The position numbers and the translations under genes were made by a program. DNA of 64,000 nt from an uncultured Mesonia sp. (GTDB lineage Bacteria; Bacteroidota; Bacteroidia; Flavobacteriales; Flavobacteriaceae). The notes below the pieces were generated by a model. It saw nothing but the letters and a program-made list of their open reading frames with translations, ran no database searches and was not told the origin of the DNA. The stretch lies in the NCBI GenBank assembly GCA_947499595.1, contig CANMOY010000003.1, positions 272,809-336,808 of the forward strand, written 5' to 3'. Positions 24,048 to 33,146 of this stretch are shown piece by piece (positions within the stretch are counted from its first letter, which is position 1; every line of letters begins with the position of its first letter).

Positions 24048-26798
24048 CATCGCAAAAACAGAAAACTTATAGATTTGCGGTTTTTTATTGTGTTTTTTTT
24101 ATTGCCTATCAGTGTGTTTGCTCAGCAAAGGATTACGGGTAGTGTGCAAGATGCGGAAAGCTTAGAGAGGTTACCTTATGTAAGCGTTATCAATTTAACC
24201 ACCAATACTTGGGTATTAACCGATGAGGAAGGTAATTTTAGTATTGGGGTAGGTGAATTAAAGCGGGTAGAATTGCAATTCCAATTATTAGGAAAAAAGA
24301 CAATTACCCGTTGGTTTGATACAAAAAATAGCCTAGATGATATTAAAATTTCTTTAGCAGATGAAAATTTGCGCTTAGAAGAGGTTGTGGTTAAAGCTAC
24401 CAAAGGTCATACTTTTTCTGAGGTTCTTTTTGAAGAGGAAGCCATAAATCAAGTGCAAGCTTTCTCGCTTAATGAAGTTTTAGAACAGCTACCAGGACAG
24501 CAAATCAGCAATTTTAGTTTAAACGAATTTAAACCCATTGCCTTTAGAACGGTGCGCCCCAATACGGTTTCAGATGACGGTTTTGGTAATAAATCTTTTG
24601 GAACTGCTGTGGTGGTTGATGATATACCTTTGAGCAATAATGAGAATATGCAGAGTTACACGGCTAATATGGCTTCTCCTTTTGCGGCCAACTATCTAGG
24701 CTTTGGCGATAACCGTGCAGGAACCGGATTTAATGGCACCTTTTCGAATGCTAATTTTGGAGTAGATCTTAGGCAAATAGCTACACAGAACATAGAAAAA
24801 ATTGAAGTGGTACAAGGGATTCCTTCGGTTAAATATGGCGATCTTACTTCGGGTTTAATTAAAATTGATCAAAAAGCTGGGCGTTCGCCTTATTTGGCCT
24901 ACGCTTCTTTGCGAGAAGGTACTACAGAGTATGGAATAAATAAAGGTTTGACGCTTCCTAGCGGATTAGGCTTCTTAAACGTTTCGACTAGCTTCCTAGA
25001 TGCACAAGCAAATCCGCGTGAAGCCTATACCAATTATAGAAGAGTGAATAGCCAATTGATGTGGAGTTGGGCCAATAAAGAGAAAAACATCAAAAATTCG
25101 CTTAGCTTGCAATACGGATTTCATTTAGATGATGTAAATTATGACAAAGAGGAGCGCAGTGAAAAGAAAGTAAAGAACGAACAAAAAGATTGGCGTTTAA
25201 CCAATAGGTTTAGCTACCATTTTAAGCCTAAAGCTTTTCTAGATTATTTTGATTTCAATGTTAATTTTAATTTTTCTTCGCAGTATAGCTTCGAAAGTAA
25301 AGCGGTAAATAACGGAGGTAAATTGGTTGGTTTTGGAACGCGCGAAGGGGTTTATGAGGGTGTTTATACCGCACCTCGTTATACTTCTGTTAAAGAGGTA
25401 GAGGGAAAACCGCTATCGTTTTATGCTGCCGGTTTGGTTTATAAGTCTATTAGCAATTTAAGCAGTACCCATAATCTTTCGGCTGGATTTAACTATCGCT
25501 TAAGCGATAATTTAGGAGCAGGTCGATTGGGTTCGCCAAAAACCAGTATTAGTCAGTTTACCAATCAGACCGGTTCTGGCTCTTCAGCTTTTAGACCTTA
25601 TAATTATGCCGATCAAGTTCAAGCCGAATCACAAATTTCTTTTTTCTTAGAAGATGATTTCACCCGTTTTTACACCGATAAAACGCTGCGAATCACGGCG
25701 GGATTGCGAGCCGATCTACAAAATGAATATTTAAGTCTATCTCCACGGGTAAATTCGGCTTTGATTTTTAACAAAGTAAAATTAAGAGCTGGTCTTGGAC
25801 TTACAGCCAAAGCTCCTTCGCTGAATCAAATTTATACCGGTTACAGGTATTATGATGTGGTCTTAGCCGATTTTAGGTATCCTGGTGTGTATAATATTGG
25901 CGCCATTCAAACTTTTGTAGAACGCGAAGATAACCCCAATGTAAAACCCTCGCGTAGTTTAAGAACGGAGTTAGGTGCCGATTATAAATTTGGATTTGCT
26001 ACGCTAAATATCACCGCTTTTTATAACAAACTTTTTCAAGGAATCTCCAGTCAGTCGTACGCCGTGCGTCGTGATTTAGCCGAAGTAGCTATTGATGATA
26101 GCGACTTGCAAAACCCAGAATTGCAAATCACTGGTTATCGGCCCTATTACTATACTGAGTCACAAATTGCTAATGTTTTTGAGTCGGAAGACTATGGGGT
26201 AGAAACATTTCTTAATTTTCCGTCTTTGGTGTTTAAGCAGCTAACTTTTGGTTTGCAAGCCAGTTATGTGCGCACACAAGACTTTCCTGGTAATGACCGA
26301 TTTGTAAAATCATCAGATGCATCTACGCCGATTCAATTTGGGTTATATAAACGTGGAATTGTAAATCGAGAGAAACTTAATTTAGGAGGAAACCTAAGTT
26401 ATCATATTCCACAAATAGGTTTGCTAATCAACGTTCGGTCAGAGCATATAATAATCGATAACTATCAGCGAGGAGCGTCGCTCTATCCATATGCCTATAT
26501 TGATAGTCGGTTAAATAAAGTAAGTATTACACCAAGTGAGCAGAGTAATACCGATCTATTTGGTGACATTATAAAACCAGACGCAGGTTATATTCAGCCG
26601 GAAACCGAGGTATATCACAACTACCATTTGCGTATTTCTAAAGACTTCCTTAACGGATTTCGTTTTAGTTTTTATGTAAATAATTTCTTAGATCTAAAAC
26701 CAACCCGGCTGGTGATAGAAAATGGTCAATTGGCGAAGCGTACCAATCCAGATGTAGTACAGCTTTCATTTGGAACTAAAATAGAATATCAATTTTAA
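24045..26798 (+). CDS. TonB-dependent outer-membrane receptor
   Basis: Energised outer-membrane importer, 917 aa as read from the TTG at 24045. A signal peptide ends at VFAQ. A carboxypeptidase-regulatory-like beta domain follows (about residues 30-105, ITGSVQDAESLERLPYVSV). The plug domain (about 115-240) contains GTAVVVDDIPLS and IEKIEVVQGIPSVKYGDLTSGLI. A 22-strand-type barrel ends in the aromatic signature KIEYQF. The TTG at 24045 overlaps the predicted promoter -7 box; the in-frame TTG at 24075 (LRFFIVFFLL) would leave room for a leader and keep the signal peptide, so the true start may be there. It heads a four-gene operon. Confidence 0.88.
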   Translation: MHRKNRKLIDLRFFIVFFLLPISVFAQQRITGSVQDAESLERLPYVSVINLTTNTWVLTDEEGNFSIGVGELKRVELQFQLLGKKTITRWFDTKNSLDDIKISLADENLRLEEVVVKATKGHTFSEVLFEEEAINQVQAFSLNEVLEQLPGQQISNFSLNEFKPIAFRTVRPNTVSDDGFGNKSFGTAVVVDDIPLSNNENMQSYTANMASPFAANYLGFGDNRAGTGFNGTFSNANFGVDLRQIATQNIEKIEVVQGIPSVKYGDLTSGLIKIDQKAGRSPYLAYASLREGTTEYGINKGLTLPSGLGFLNVSTSFLDAQANPREAYTNYRRVNSQLMWSWANKEKNIKNSLSLQYGFHLDDVNYDKEERSEKKVKNEQKDWRLTNRFSYHFKPKAFLDYFDFNVNFNFSSQYSFESKAVNNGGKLVGFGTREGVYEGVYTAPRYTSVKEVEGKPLSFYAAGLVYKSISNLSSTHNLSAGFNYRLSDNLGAGRLGSPKTSISQFTNQTGSGSSAFRPYNYADQVQAESQISFFLEDDFTRFYTDKTLRITAGLRADLQNEYLSLSPRVNSALIFNKVKLRAGLGLTAKAPSLNQIYTGYRYYDVVLADFRYPGVYNIGAIQTFVEREDNPNVKPSRSLRTELGADYKFGFATLNITAFYNKLFQGISSQSYAVRRDLAEVAIDDSDLQNPELQITGYRPYYYTESQIANVFESEDYGVETFLNFPSLVFKQLTFGLQASYVRTQDFPGNDRFVKSSDASTPIQFGLYKRGIVNREKLNLGGNLSYHIPQIGLLINVRSEHIIIDNYQRGASLYPYAYIDSRLNKVSITPSEQSNTDLFGDIIKPDAGYIQPETEVYHNYHLRISKDFLNGFRFSFYVNNFLDLKPTRLVIENGQLAKRTNPDVVQLSFGTKIEYQF

Positions 26799-26825
26799 AC
26801 AATAACAAATATAAAATCAATAACA

Positions 26826-28181
26826 ATGAGATTAATTCAATTCGGTTTTACACTTTTAGTGCTATTAGGCTTAGGTGCTTGCTCAAGTGATGATGATTTT
26901 GGAGGAAGCGGACTACAAACCCAAAGTTTTGCGGTGTATTTAAATTACGACAATCAGAGTTTTAACGGGAAACCTGTAAACCAAGGAGAGGTAGTTTTAA
27001 CCAATACCAATACAGGAGATGCCTATAAAGCCACGTCGGGCAGTAACGGTTTAGCTAGCTTTGAAGCGGTAATACCCGGTACTTATAATGTATCGGCTAG
27101 TTTAACGCTTGATGCGCAAGCTTTCGAGCAAAATTTTGGTTATGCTCCAAGCGGCAATGAGGTTATATTTAATGCCAGTCAAGAAAATGTTGTTGTTAAC
27201 GCCAATACACTTTCGGTTAATTTAACTTTAGACGCCGCTAGAATAGGAGATTTAGTAATCAAGCAAATTTACTATGCCGGTTCAGACACCAAAAATGGAG
27301 CGCTTTTTAGAGATCAATTTATCGAAATTTATAACAATTCTAACGAAGTGATTTATGCAGACGGTTTATATGTTGCGCAATTATACGGGCGTTCAAAAAC
27401 CAATAGTGCAGCCTACACCCTACCAACTGGTCAATTTGATTGGAGTCAATCTATAGATATGAGCATGGGCATTAAAGCTAACACAGATTATGTTTATGCA
27501 GATTATGTATTGCAAATACCTGGTACTGGGACTGATTACCCTTTACAACCAGGTGAAAGCTTCGTGATTGCTCAAAATGCCTTAAATCATAAACAGCCTT
27601 TAGTAGATAATAATGGTGATCCTATAGAAATTGGCGATCCATCGCTTACGGTAGATTTAAGCTCGGCAGAATTTGAGGTGTATTTGGGAGACTTTAGAGT
27701 AGCCATTGGTGAGCAGCCTTATCAGTGGGATATTCAAAACCCGGCAGTGCAAGATGTAAATTTAGCATTCTGGGGAAGAGAAAATTATTTTAGCAATAAT
27801 AAAGACTTTGTGTTAGATAGTTTTGGGAGAGATAGTTTTGCCATTTTTAGAGCAGATGACCAAGATTTTGCAGCGTATGCTAATTATAGCGATCCCTCTG
27901 TGGTTCAAATTGAAAATAACACTAATTTTTACCTGCAAATACCCGTTGCTCAGTTAATTGATGGAGTAGATTTGCAGCACTATAACCCTTCGTCTCAACG
28001 TCCAAAAATGTTGCCTCCTACGGTAGATGCTTCCGCGATAAGCGTAGATGGTATATATAACTCACAAAGTGTTATGCGTAAAACTAAGACTACCGTTAAT
28101 GGTCGTATAATTTTAGAAGACAGCAACAACTCGGCACTGGATTTTAAAGTGATGAATAAAGCTATCCCCAAAGGATTTTAA
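26826..28181 (+). CDS. DUF4876 surface lipoprotein
   Basis: Lipoprotein with signal peptidase II site LGLGAC and an acidic SSDDD sequence right after the cysteine, which resembles the signal that sends lipoproteins to the cell surface in Bacteroidota. Residues 30-135 form a prealbumin-like beta domain (GEVVLTNTNTGDAYKATSGSNG). The following region (GDLVIKQIYYAGSD, then DQFIEIYNNSNEVIYADGL) looks like a lamin-tail-type fold and is the DUF4876 core. Members of this family sit beside TonB receptors, as here (27 bases after it). It probably captures or hands over the receptor's substrate, which I cannot name. Confidence 0.8.
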   Translation: MRLIQFGFTLLVLLGLGACSSDDDFGGSGLQTQSFAVYLNYDNQSFNGKPVNQGEVVLTNTNTGDAYKATSGSNGLASFEAVIPGTYNVSASLTLDAQAFEQNFGYAPSGNEVIFNASQENVVVNANTLSVNLTLDAARIGDLVIKQIYYAGSDTKNGALFRDQFIEIYNNSNEVIYADGLYVAQLYGRSKTNSAAYTLPTGQFDWSQSIDMSMGIKANTDYVYADYVLQIPGTGTDYPLQPGESFVIAQNALNHKQPLVDNNGDPIEIGDPSLTVDLSSAEFEVYLGDFRVAIGEQPYQWDIQNPAVQDVNLAFWGRENYFSNNKDFVLDSFGRDSFAIFRADDQDFAAYANYSDPSVVQIENNTNFYLQIPVAQLIDGVDLQHYNPSSQRPKMLPPTVDASAISVDGIYNSQSVMRKTKTTVNGRIILEDSNNSALDFKVMNKAIPKGF

Positions 28182-28191
28182 ATAATAAAGT

Positions 28192-29754
28192 ATGCTAATC
28201 AAAAGAGGTTGTATTATTTTTCTGTTGGCGTTTTGGGCAAATTTAAGTTGGGCACAGCTTAAAGATAGTATAGATTTAAGTCAAAACACCTACCATAAAA
28301 ACAGCTTACAAAACCTGTTGGAGCAACCTCTTCTGTATAGCCAGTATCGTTTTAAAGACTTTACACAAAGCAGTGTAGCTTTTGTGCAAGAAAAACGCCA
28401 ACTCAAACGGGTACAAACTCCCTTAAAAAACACCGAATGGCGTTTTAATACCAAAGGCCTGTATGCGATTAATTCTCGGTTGAGGTTGTATGGCAAATTT
28501 TTATTTACCAAAAGTTTTAAAAAAGATTTAGGTTATACTTTGGGTTTAGAGCGCAGTACCAACCGGCCTGTGTTAGATCCGCATTATTTCTTTGCGCCTA
28601 AAAAAGCCGACTGGGAAAGTCAATTCTACCAAATAGCAGGAGGAGCAAGTTACTTGTTAAGCAAAAATTGGTCTTTTGCTTTGAATGTAGCCTATGAGAA
28701 TCAACAGGCCTACCGATTACAAGACCCAAGACCCGAAATTACCGCTGCCTTTTACAAAGCGAATGCCCACCTAGGTTACACTCAAGGAAAGCATAAAATT
28801 GCAGCACAAGTAGGGATAGGACGAAGAACCGAAAACCACCAATCACTTTATGTAGATGATGCTTTAAACTCGCCCGCATATCCTGATACTTTCACCCAAT
28901 TTACTTCGGGTTATGGCTTGGTGACTTTTAATGACTCTTATTTCAAACATTTGCGAAGAGAAATACCCAAAACTTGGGGTTTCGCCTACCAATATTCAGC
29001 TACTAGTTGGGCGCTTTCTGGCGCTTATACTTATCATACTGGTGTGAGTAAACTCTATGCTGCTGATGCCAATAATCAGATTTATTATGATGAAAGTTTA
29101 TTAAGTCACGCCTATCGCAAAGAGAAACAAAATTTGCGCATTCAAGCGGATTATGAGGGTAATAAACTAGATGCTTCATGGGGTTTACATTATAAACATA
29201 CCCAAGGCGATAATTATATTGAACAAGCTGGGGGGCAAAATTTTAGGTTAACCGAAGAACAAATCGGTTTAAACTTAAAGCTTTTGAGAGAAGAGCGGAA
29301 GCGTATTTTGTGGCAAACCCAAGCTAATATGAATTTGATTGTAGGAGAATATATTGACCTGTTGGGTTATACGCATAAAGAAATACAAACTTTAGTAACA
29401 GAAATCGAAATAGGTCGTACGATATATCAGAAAAACAATCATAATTTATTTGTTGCTTTACAAAGCTTGTATTCTCACGCTTTACAACAAAAATTGGACT
29501 GGCAGCAAGTGACAGAAAATACAACTTTTATAGATGAAGTTGTGTTTCCCGATCATGCTTATGAGAGGACTAATAGGTTGTTAACCGGGTTAACCGCGGC
29601 CTACACTCGATCTATTGATGACGAAAGAAGTTTAAGATTGCGTCTGCAGTACGCACTAGAAACGGCACTCCACCCAGCCGATGATTATTTAAATTTTGAT
29701 GCGAATAATAAAATCAATTCCTTTGTTGGATTTTGCATCACCTTATCCTATTAA
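28192..29754 (+). CDS. DUF6850-type outer-membrane beta-barrel protein
   Basis: A 520-residue protein with a signal peptide (cleavage near LSWAQ) and many alternating amphipathic strands rich in Tyr, and a terminal aromatic residue (CITLSY), all typical of outer-membrane barrels. I assign it to the DUF6850 group from its place between a DUF4876 lipoprotein and the next exported protein and from its general look; a domain search would settle this. No known catalytic motif is visible. It starts 10 bases after the lipoprotein stop. Confidence 0.72.
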   Translation: MLIKRGCIIFLLAFWANLSWAQLKDSIDLSQNTYHKNSLQNLLEQPLLYSQYRFKDFTQSSVAFVQEKRQLKRVQTPLKNTEWRFNTKGLYAINSRLRLYGKFLFTKSFKKDLGYTLGLERSTNRPVLDPHYFFAPKKADWESQFYQIAGGASYLLSKNWSFALNVAYENQQAYRLQDPRPEITAAFYKANAHLGYTQGKHKIAAQVGIGRRTENHQSLYVDDALNSPAYPDTFTQFTSGYGLVTFNDSYFKHLRREIPKTWGFAYQYSATSWALSGAYTYHTGVSKLYAADANNQIYYDESLLSHAYRKEKQNLRIQADYEGNKLDASWGLHYKHTQGDNYIEQAGGQNFRLTEEQIGLNLKLLREERKRILWQTQANMNLIVGEYIDLLGYTHKEIQTLVTEIEIGRTIYQKNNHNLFVALQSLYSHALQQKLDWQQVTENTTFIDEVVFPDHAYERTNRLLTGLTAAYTRSIDDERSLRLRLQYALETALHPADDYLNFDANNKINSFVGFCITLSY

Positions 29755-29758
29755 TGCG

Positions 29759-30892
29759 ATGAAAAGAATTTTATATATTATACTATTGATTGCCTGCTTT
29801 GGATGTCAAAACAAGCAATCGAAATCAGGTTCTTATAGTGTTATCGAATTAAAAACACGCTATGGTAGCGGGGATTTCACGCAATGGCCTGATGCTCTTG
29901 TAGACTCTAGTGTACAAGATTTTCAGGAAATCGGAAGTCTATCACCCTTATCCACATTCGAGGATGATTCACTTTACGAAGCTAAAAGGCAATTGGGTAA
30001 ATTGCTTTTCCATGATCCTAGGCTTTCGGGAAGTAAACAAATAGCTTGTGCTTCTTGTCACGATCCCGATTTGGGTTGGGCAGATGGAAAACGGGTAGCC
30101 CACGGTCATAATCGGGCTACTGGTGAAAGAAATACCATGTCTATTTTAAATATCGCCTACGTTTCTTCATTTTTTTGGGATGGAAGAGCTGAAACCTTGG
30201 CGGAACAAGCACAGGAAGCCATGGAGAATCCCATTGAAATGAATCAGCATATGCAAGTATCTGTTAAATCTATTCGCGAAATACCTGGTTATGTACCTTA
30301 TTTTAAGCAGGCTTTTGGGGAGTCTGAAATCAGTAGTGAGAAACTATTAGAGGCTCTGGCCGTTTTTGAAAAAAGTATTGTGAGTCGCAAAAGCAGATTT
30401 GATCGATTTATCGCAGGTGACACCACTCAACTCAGCAATGATGAGGTTCAAGGTTTACATTTATTTAGAACTAAAGCGCGTTGTATCAATTGTCATCATT
30501 CTCCCTTATTTTCTGACGGGCAATTTCATGATTTAGGATTATCATATTACGGTCGTAAATATGAAGATTTGGGTAGGTACCAAGTAACTAAAAAGGCCGA
30601 AGATGTGGGTAAATTTCGTACGCCCTCTTTACGTGAATTAGCGCATACCGCCCCCTATATGCATAATGGTTTGTTTCCGCACTTAGAAGGTATAATTAAT
30701 ATGTATAATGCAGGTATGGTTAGTTTAAAACCGAATGAGGCACAACAAAAAGACAGTCTTTTTCCAGTGAAATCGGAGTTGTTAAAGCCGCTAAATCTCA
30801 ACACAAAAGAACAAGAACAACTTGAAGCATTTCTATTAAGTTTGTCTTCTACCATATATAGGGAGCCCGCACCTGAACAATTGCCTCAATAA
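29759..30892 (+). CDS. Di-heme cytochrome c peroxidase (MauG/CcpA family) lipoprotein
   Basis: Envelope di-heme enzyme. I take the ATG at 29759, four bases after the previous stop, since it gives a lipoprotein signal with lipobox ACFGC (C16); the longer frame from 29696 lies inside the barrel gene. Heme motif 1 is CASCH (residues 97-101) and heme motif 2 is CINCH (242-246). Family regions KLLFHDPRLSG, MSILNIAY, FFWDGRAETL and APYMHNG are present. In the family such proteins reduce hydrogen peroxide or oxidise protein side chains. Its place at the end of a TonB/DUF4876/DUF6850 operon suggests it processes the imported ligand or protects its uptake, which is inference. Confidence 0.9.
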   Translation: MKRILYIILLIACFGCQNKQSKSGSYSVIELKTRYGSGDFTQWPDALVDSSVQDFQEIGSLSPLSTFEDDSLYEAKRQLGKLLFHDPRLSGSKQIACASCHDPDLGWADGKRVAHGHNRATGERNTMSILNIAYVSSFFWDGRAETLAEQAQEAMENPIEMNQHMQVSVKSIREIPGYVPYFKQAFGESEISSEKLLEALAVFEKSIVSRKSRFDRFIAGDTTQLSNDEVQGLHLFRTKARCINCHHSPLFSDGQFHDLGLSYYGRKYEDLGRYQVTKKAEDVGKFRTPSLRELAHTAPYMHNGLFPHLEGIINMYNAGMVSLKPNEAQQKDSLFPVKSELLKPLNLNTKEQEQLEAFLLSLSSTIYREPAPEQLPQ

Positions 30893-30999
30893 TTAAGATA
30901 GTGCCTGTGGACTTGATCGCCTTTGTTTATATTGTTTCTAAATCAAATACATCTTATATTTGGTTATAATCTTAAAAAATTAATGTTATAGCTATAAGA

Positions 31000-31233
31000 A
31001 TGGGAAATAATTGCGTTAATTGTAAAAATGCAAATGATGCGATGCAGTGTAAAGTTCATGAAGTAAAAGTGAGCGCCAACTATACTTGCGATCAGTTTGA
31101 TATGAAGTCAGAAATTCAAAACGAGCGAAATTGTTTAACTTGTTTACGTTATGAGGGACCAACGTGTGCGCATCCGCAGAAAGCAGCAGAGGGAATGTTG
31201 TGCTCTAGTTGGGCACCAGATACGGCAGCATAA
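31000..31233 (+). CDS. Cys-rich mini-protein with duplicated Cys4 unit, 77 aa
   Basis: No signal peptide, so probably cytoplasmic. Eight cysteines (5, 8, 17, 30 and 45, 48, 56, 68) are arranged as two copies of C-x2-C-x(7-8)-C-x(11-12)-C, each preceded by Asn and followed by an aromatic residue two to three positions after the last Cys (CDQF and CSSW). This suggests two zinc or iron-sulphur binding modules formed by internal duplication. I do not know a named family. It has its own spacer upstream and a terminator downstream. Confidence 0.72.
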   Translation: MGNNCVNCKNANDAMQCKVHEVKVSANYTCDQFDMKSEIQNERNCLTCLRYEGPTCAHPQKAAEGMLCSSWAPDTAA

Positions 31234-31252
31234 GAATATAAAATGCAAACAA

Positions 31253-31281
31253 AAGAACCGAGTATTCGCTCGGTTTTTTTA
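31253..31281 (+). terminator. Rho-independent terminator after the Cys-rich gene
   Basis: Stem ACCGAG / CTCGGT with a TATTCG loop and seven Ts. The stretch from here to the tRNA-Leu gene (31282-31524) shows no further feature. Confidence 0.88.
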
Positions 31282-31524
31282 TGCTTTAATAATCCGTGGT
31301 AAATCAATTAATAGCACGAAAATCTTGAAATAAACGAGTGAAAATATTTTGCATCCAATTCAGATCTAAAAAGGGAATAACCCGAGTTTGGCTCTCTGAT
31401 AGGTATTACTATCTCTTGAATTGGTAAATATTTTATTGCATAATAAAAAAGGCTATTCTTTCCCTAAATCTAATCAGTATGGGATTATAATGTAGATATT
31501 GTAGGGTATTAGAGATCTTTATTG

Positions 31525-31608
31525 TGCCCAGGATGGGAGTCGAACCCACACGCTCTAATGAACACATGGCCCTCAACCATGCCTGTCTACCAGTTCCAGC
31601 ACCTGGGC
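31525..31608 (-). tRNA. tRNA-Leu (anticodon GAG)
   Basis: An 84-base cloverleaf on the minus strand. Acceptor GCCCAGG / CCTGGGC with discriminator A; D-arm with TGGTAGACAGG; anticodon stem CATGG / CCATG around TTGAGGG, giving GAG; a long class II variable arm as expected for Leu; T-arm with loop TTCGACT. CCA is not encoded. Confidence 0.95.
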
Positions 31609-31694
31609 ATTTATAAGGTGCAATAGAGTGCTTAAACGCATAAAGATAAATACTTTTGTATAATTTTACTTCAGTAAATTGTCGTTTAAACAAC

Positions 31695-31719
31695 AAACCC
31701 TGCTAAAAAAGCAGGGTTT
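31695..31719 (-). terminator. Hairpin downstream of the first tRNA-Lys
   Basis: Perfect 9-bp inverted repeat AAACCCTGC / GCAGGGTTT with a 7-base loop, just downstream (minus strand) of tRNA-Lys 31722-31794. Its U-tract is weak (GTTGTTT), so it may end or process the tRNA transcript. Confidence 0.6.
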
Positions 31720-31721
31720 TG

Positions 31722-31794
31722 TGATCTGGCTGGGGCTCGAACCCAGGACCCTCTCCTTAAAAGGGAGATGCTCTACCAACTGAGCTACCAGATC
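31722..31794 (-). tRNA. tRNA-Lys (anticodon TTT), copy 1
   Basis: A 73-base cloverleaf: acceptor GATCTGG / CCAGATC with discriminator A; D-arm GCTCAGTTGGTAGAGC; anticodon stem TCTCC / GGAGA around CTTTTAA; T-arm CTGGG / CCCAG with loop TTCGAGC. CCA is not encoded. Confidence 0.96.
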
Positions 31795-31947
31795 TTAATA
31801 TTGTTACATTTGATTATAACAACTTTAAAAAGAACAATTCCTATTACAGGTTACTTTGATCGATTTAGCTGATAATTTATTTTGAAATTGTCAAACGACC
31901 ATTCTTGGAGTAAATCTTTAGCTCAACAAAAATCAGAACTTTAAAAG

Positions 31948-32020
31948 TGATCTGGCTGGGGCTCGAACCCAGGACCCTCTCCTTAAAAGGGAGATGCTCT
32001 ACCAACTGAGCTACCAGATC
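31948..32020 (-). tRNA. tRNA-Lys (anticodon TTT), copy 2
   Basis: Identical in every base to the copy at 31722-31794, including two flanking bases on each side, with unrelated spacer sequence beyond. Probably a recent tandem duplication or gene conversion. Confidence 0.96.
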
Positions 32021-32144
32021 TTTTCAATATTTTATTGCCTGAACGCGGGTGCAAATATATAATCAATATTCAAATTATCAAGAAAAAAATGAGAGAATTT
32101 TCATATATTTCAAAAAAAAAGAGAATTCAATAAAATTTGTGTTT

Positions 32145-32663
32145 ATGAAAATAGTTTTGATGGGGTATATGGGCAGCGGAAAATCATATTATTCTCGGCT
32201 GTTAGCTAAGGAGTTAGGATTTAAATACCTTGATTTAGATTTAGAGATCGAAAAAAAAGTAGGAAAAAGTATAAGCGGCATTTTTTCTAGCCGAGGAGAA
32301 ATCTTTTTTCGTAAACTTGAACATCAAATGCTTGAAGAACTATTAAAAACTCAAGATAATTTTGTTTTAGCCTTGGGAGGAGGAACACCCTGTTACGGCA
32401 ATAATTTAAAGTTGATTGCAAACACAACCAACCTAAAGAGTATCTATATTAAGCGAGATTTAAATTATCTGTTGAATGTTTTATGGGAAGAAAAAACCAA
32501 ACGCCCAATGATTGCTCATTTAGATAAGGAAGAAGACCTAGAAGACTTTATTCGCAAGCATATGTTTGAGCGCCAATATTATTACCAACAAGCTGACTTT
32601 AGTTTAAAACCATCTAATGACCTTGACGATACAATAAATGCACTAATGCAATTACTCCAATAA
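32145..32663 (+). CDS. aroK: Shikimate kinase
   Basis: Phosphorylates shikimate with ATP in aromatic amino acid synthesis. The family start MKIVLMGYMGSGKSYYSRLLA corresponds to the ATG at 32145 and carries the Walker A motif GYMGSGKS; a longer frame from 32049 adds 32 unrelated residues. Substrate-binding features follow: DLDLEIEKK near residue 32, SRGEIFFRKLE (R and E), and the glycine motif LALGGGTPC. R in TKRPMI is in the lid region. The length of 172 aa is typical. Its last 12 bases overlap the convergent phosphoribosyltransferase gene. Confidence 0.93.
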   Translation: MKIVLMGYMGSGKSYYSRLLAKELGFKYLDLDLEIEKKVGKSISGIFSSRGEIFFRKLEHQMLEELLKTQDNFVLALGGGTPCYGNNLKLIANTTNLKSIYIKRDLNYLLNVLWEEKTKRPMIAHLDKEEDLEDFIRKHMFERQYYYQQADFSLKPSNDLDDTINALMQLLQ

Positions 32664-33146
32664 ATACGCCGTGTAAGGGCTATCAAAATTAACTTTTACC
32701 GTTTCGCTTAAAGATGTAGACAGTGATAAACCAACGAAATCTGCTTTAATAGGATATTTTTTGTGACTTCGATCTACTAATACGGCAGTTTGTATTTTTT
32801 TTACCGGTTGGTCGAGAAAAAAATTAACGGCGTAAATCAAGGTAGAACCACTATTTAATACATCATCGACAATTATAACCGACTCATTTTTATATTCTGA
32901 GGAGGAAATACTGGCTTCAATTCCGTTTAACGGATTTTTTTTATCCAGTTTGAGACTCACTAGCTGAATATTTATATCACTTATTTCTTCCAAACAAGCT
33001 TTAATTTTTTCGGCGAAAGTAAAACCTTTGTTTTTTATACCAGCCAGAATTATTTGTGATTCATTTAAATTGCTCTCGTAAATTTGAAATGCAATACGTC
33101 TTATTTTGTATTCAATTTCTTGTTGGTTAAGAATGGCTGTTTTCAT
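32652..33146 (-). CDS. Phosphoribosyltransferase, PyrR-like
   Basis: A 164-residue type I phosphoribosyltransferase. The PRPP loop VIIVDDVLNSGSTL is intact (about residues 90-103), preceded by an LVSLKLDKK strand and followed by VLVDRSHKKYPIKADFVG as in PyrR/uracil or hypoxanthine phosphoribosyltransferases. Whether it is an enzyme or an RNA-binding regulator of pyrimidine genes cannot be decided; no pyr gene is next to it (carB is 23 kb away). Its 5' end overlaps the S4 gene by 20 bases. Confidence 0.85.
   Translation of the reverse strand: MKTAILNQQEIEYKIRRIAFQIYESNLNESQIILAGIKNKGFTFAEKIKACLEEISDINIQLVSLKLDKKNPLNGIEASISSSEYKNESVIIVDDVLNSGSTLIYAVNFFLDQPVKKIQTAVLVDRSHKKYPIKADFVGLSLSTSLSETVKVNFDSPYTAYLLE

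Noticed and set aside
31433..31696. Open frame of 87 aa on the minus strand
   Set aside because: It runs through the tRNA-Leu gene and has no other coding signs.
32049..32144. N-terminal extension of shikimate kinase
   Set aside because: Thirty-two AT-rich-coded residues unlike the family; the P-loop start at 32145 is conserved.
31234..32144. Genomic island or prophage insertion at the tRNA genes
   Set aside because: There is no integrase, no direct repeat of a tRNA end apart from the full second tRNA-Lys copy, and neighbours are housekeeping genes.
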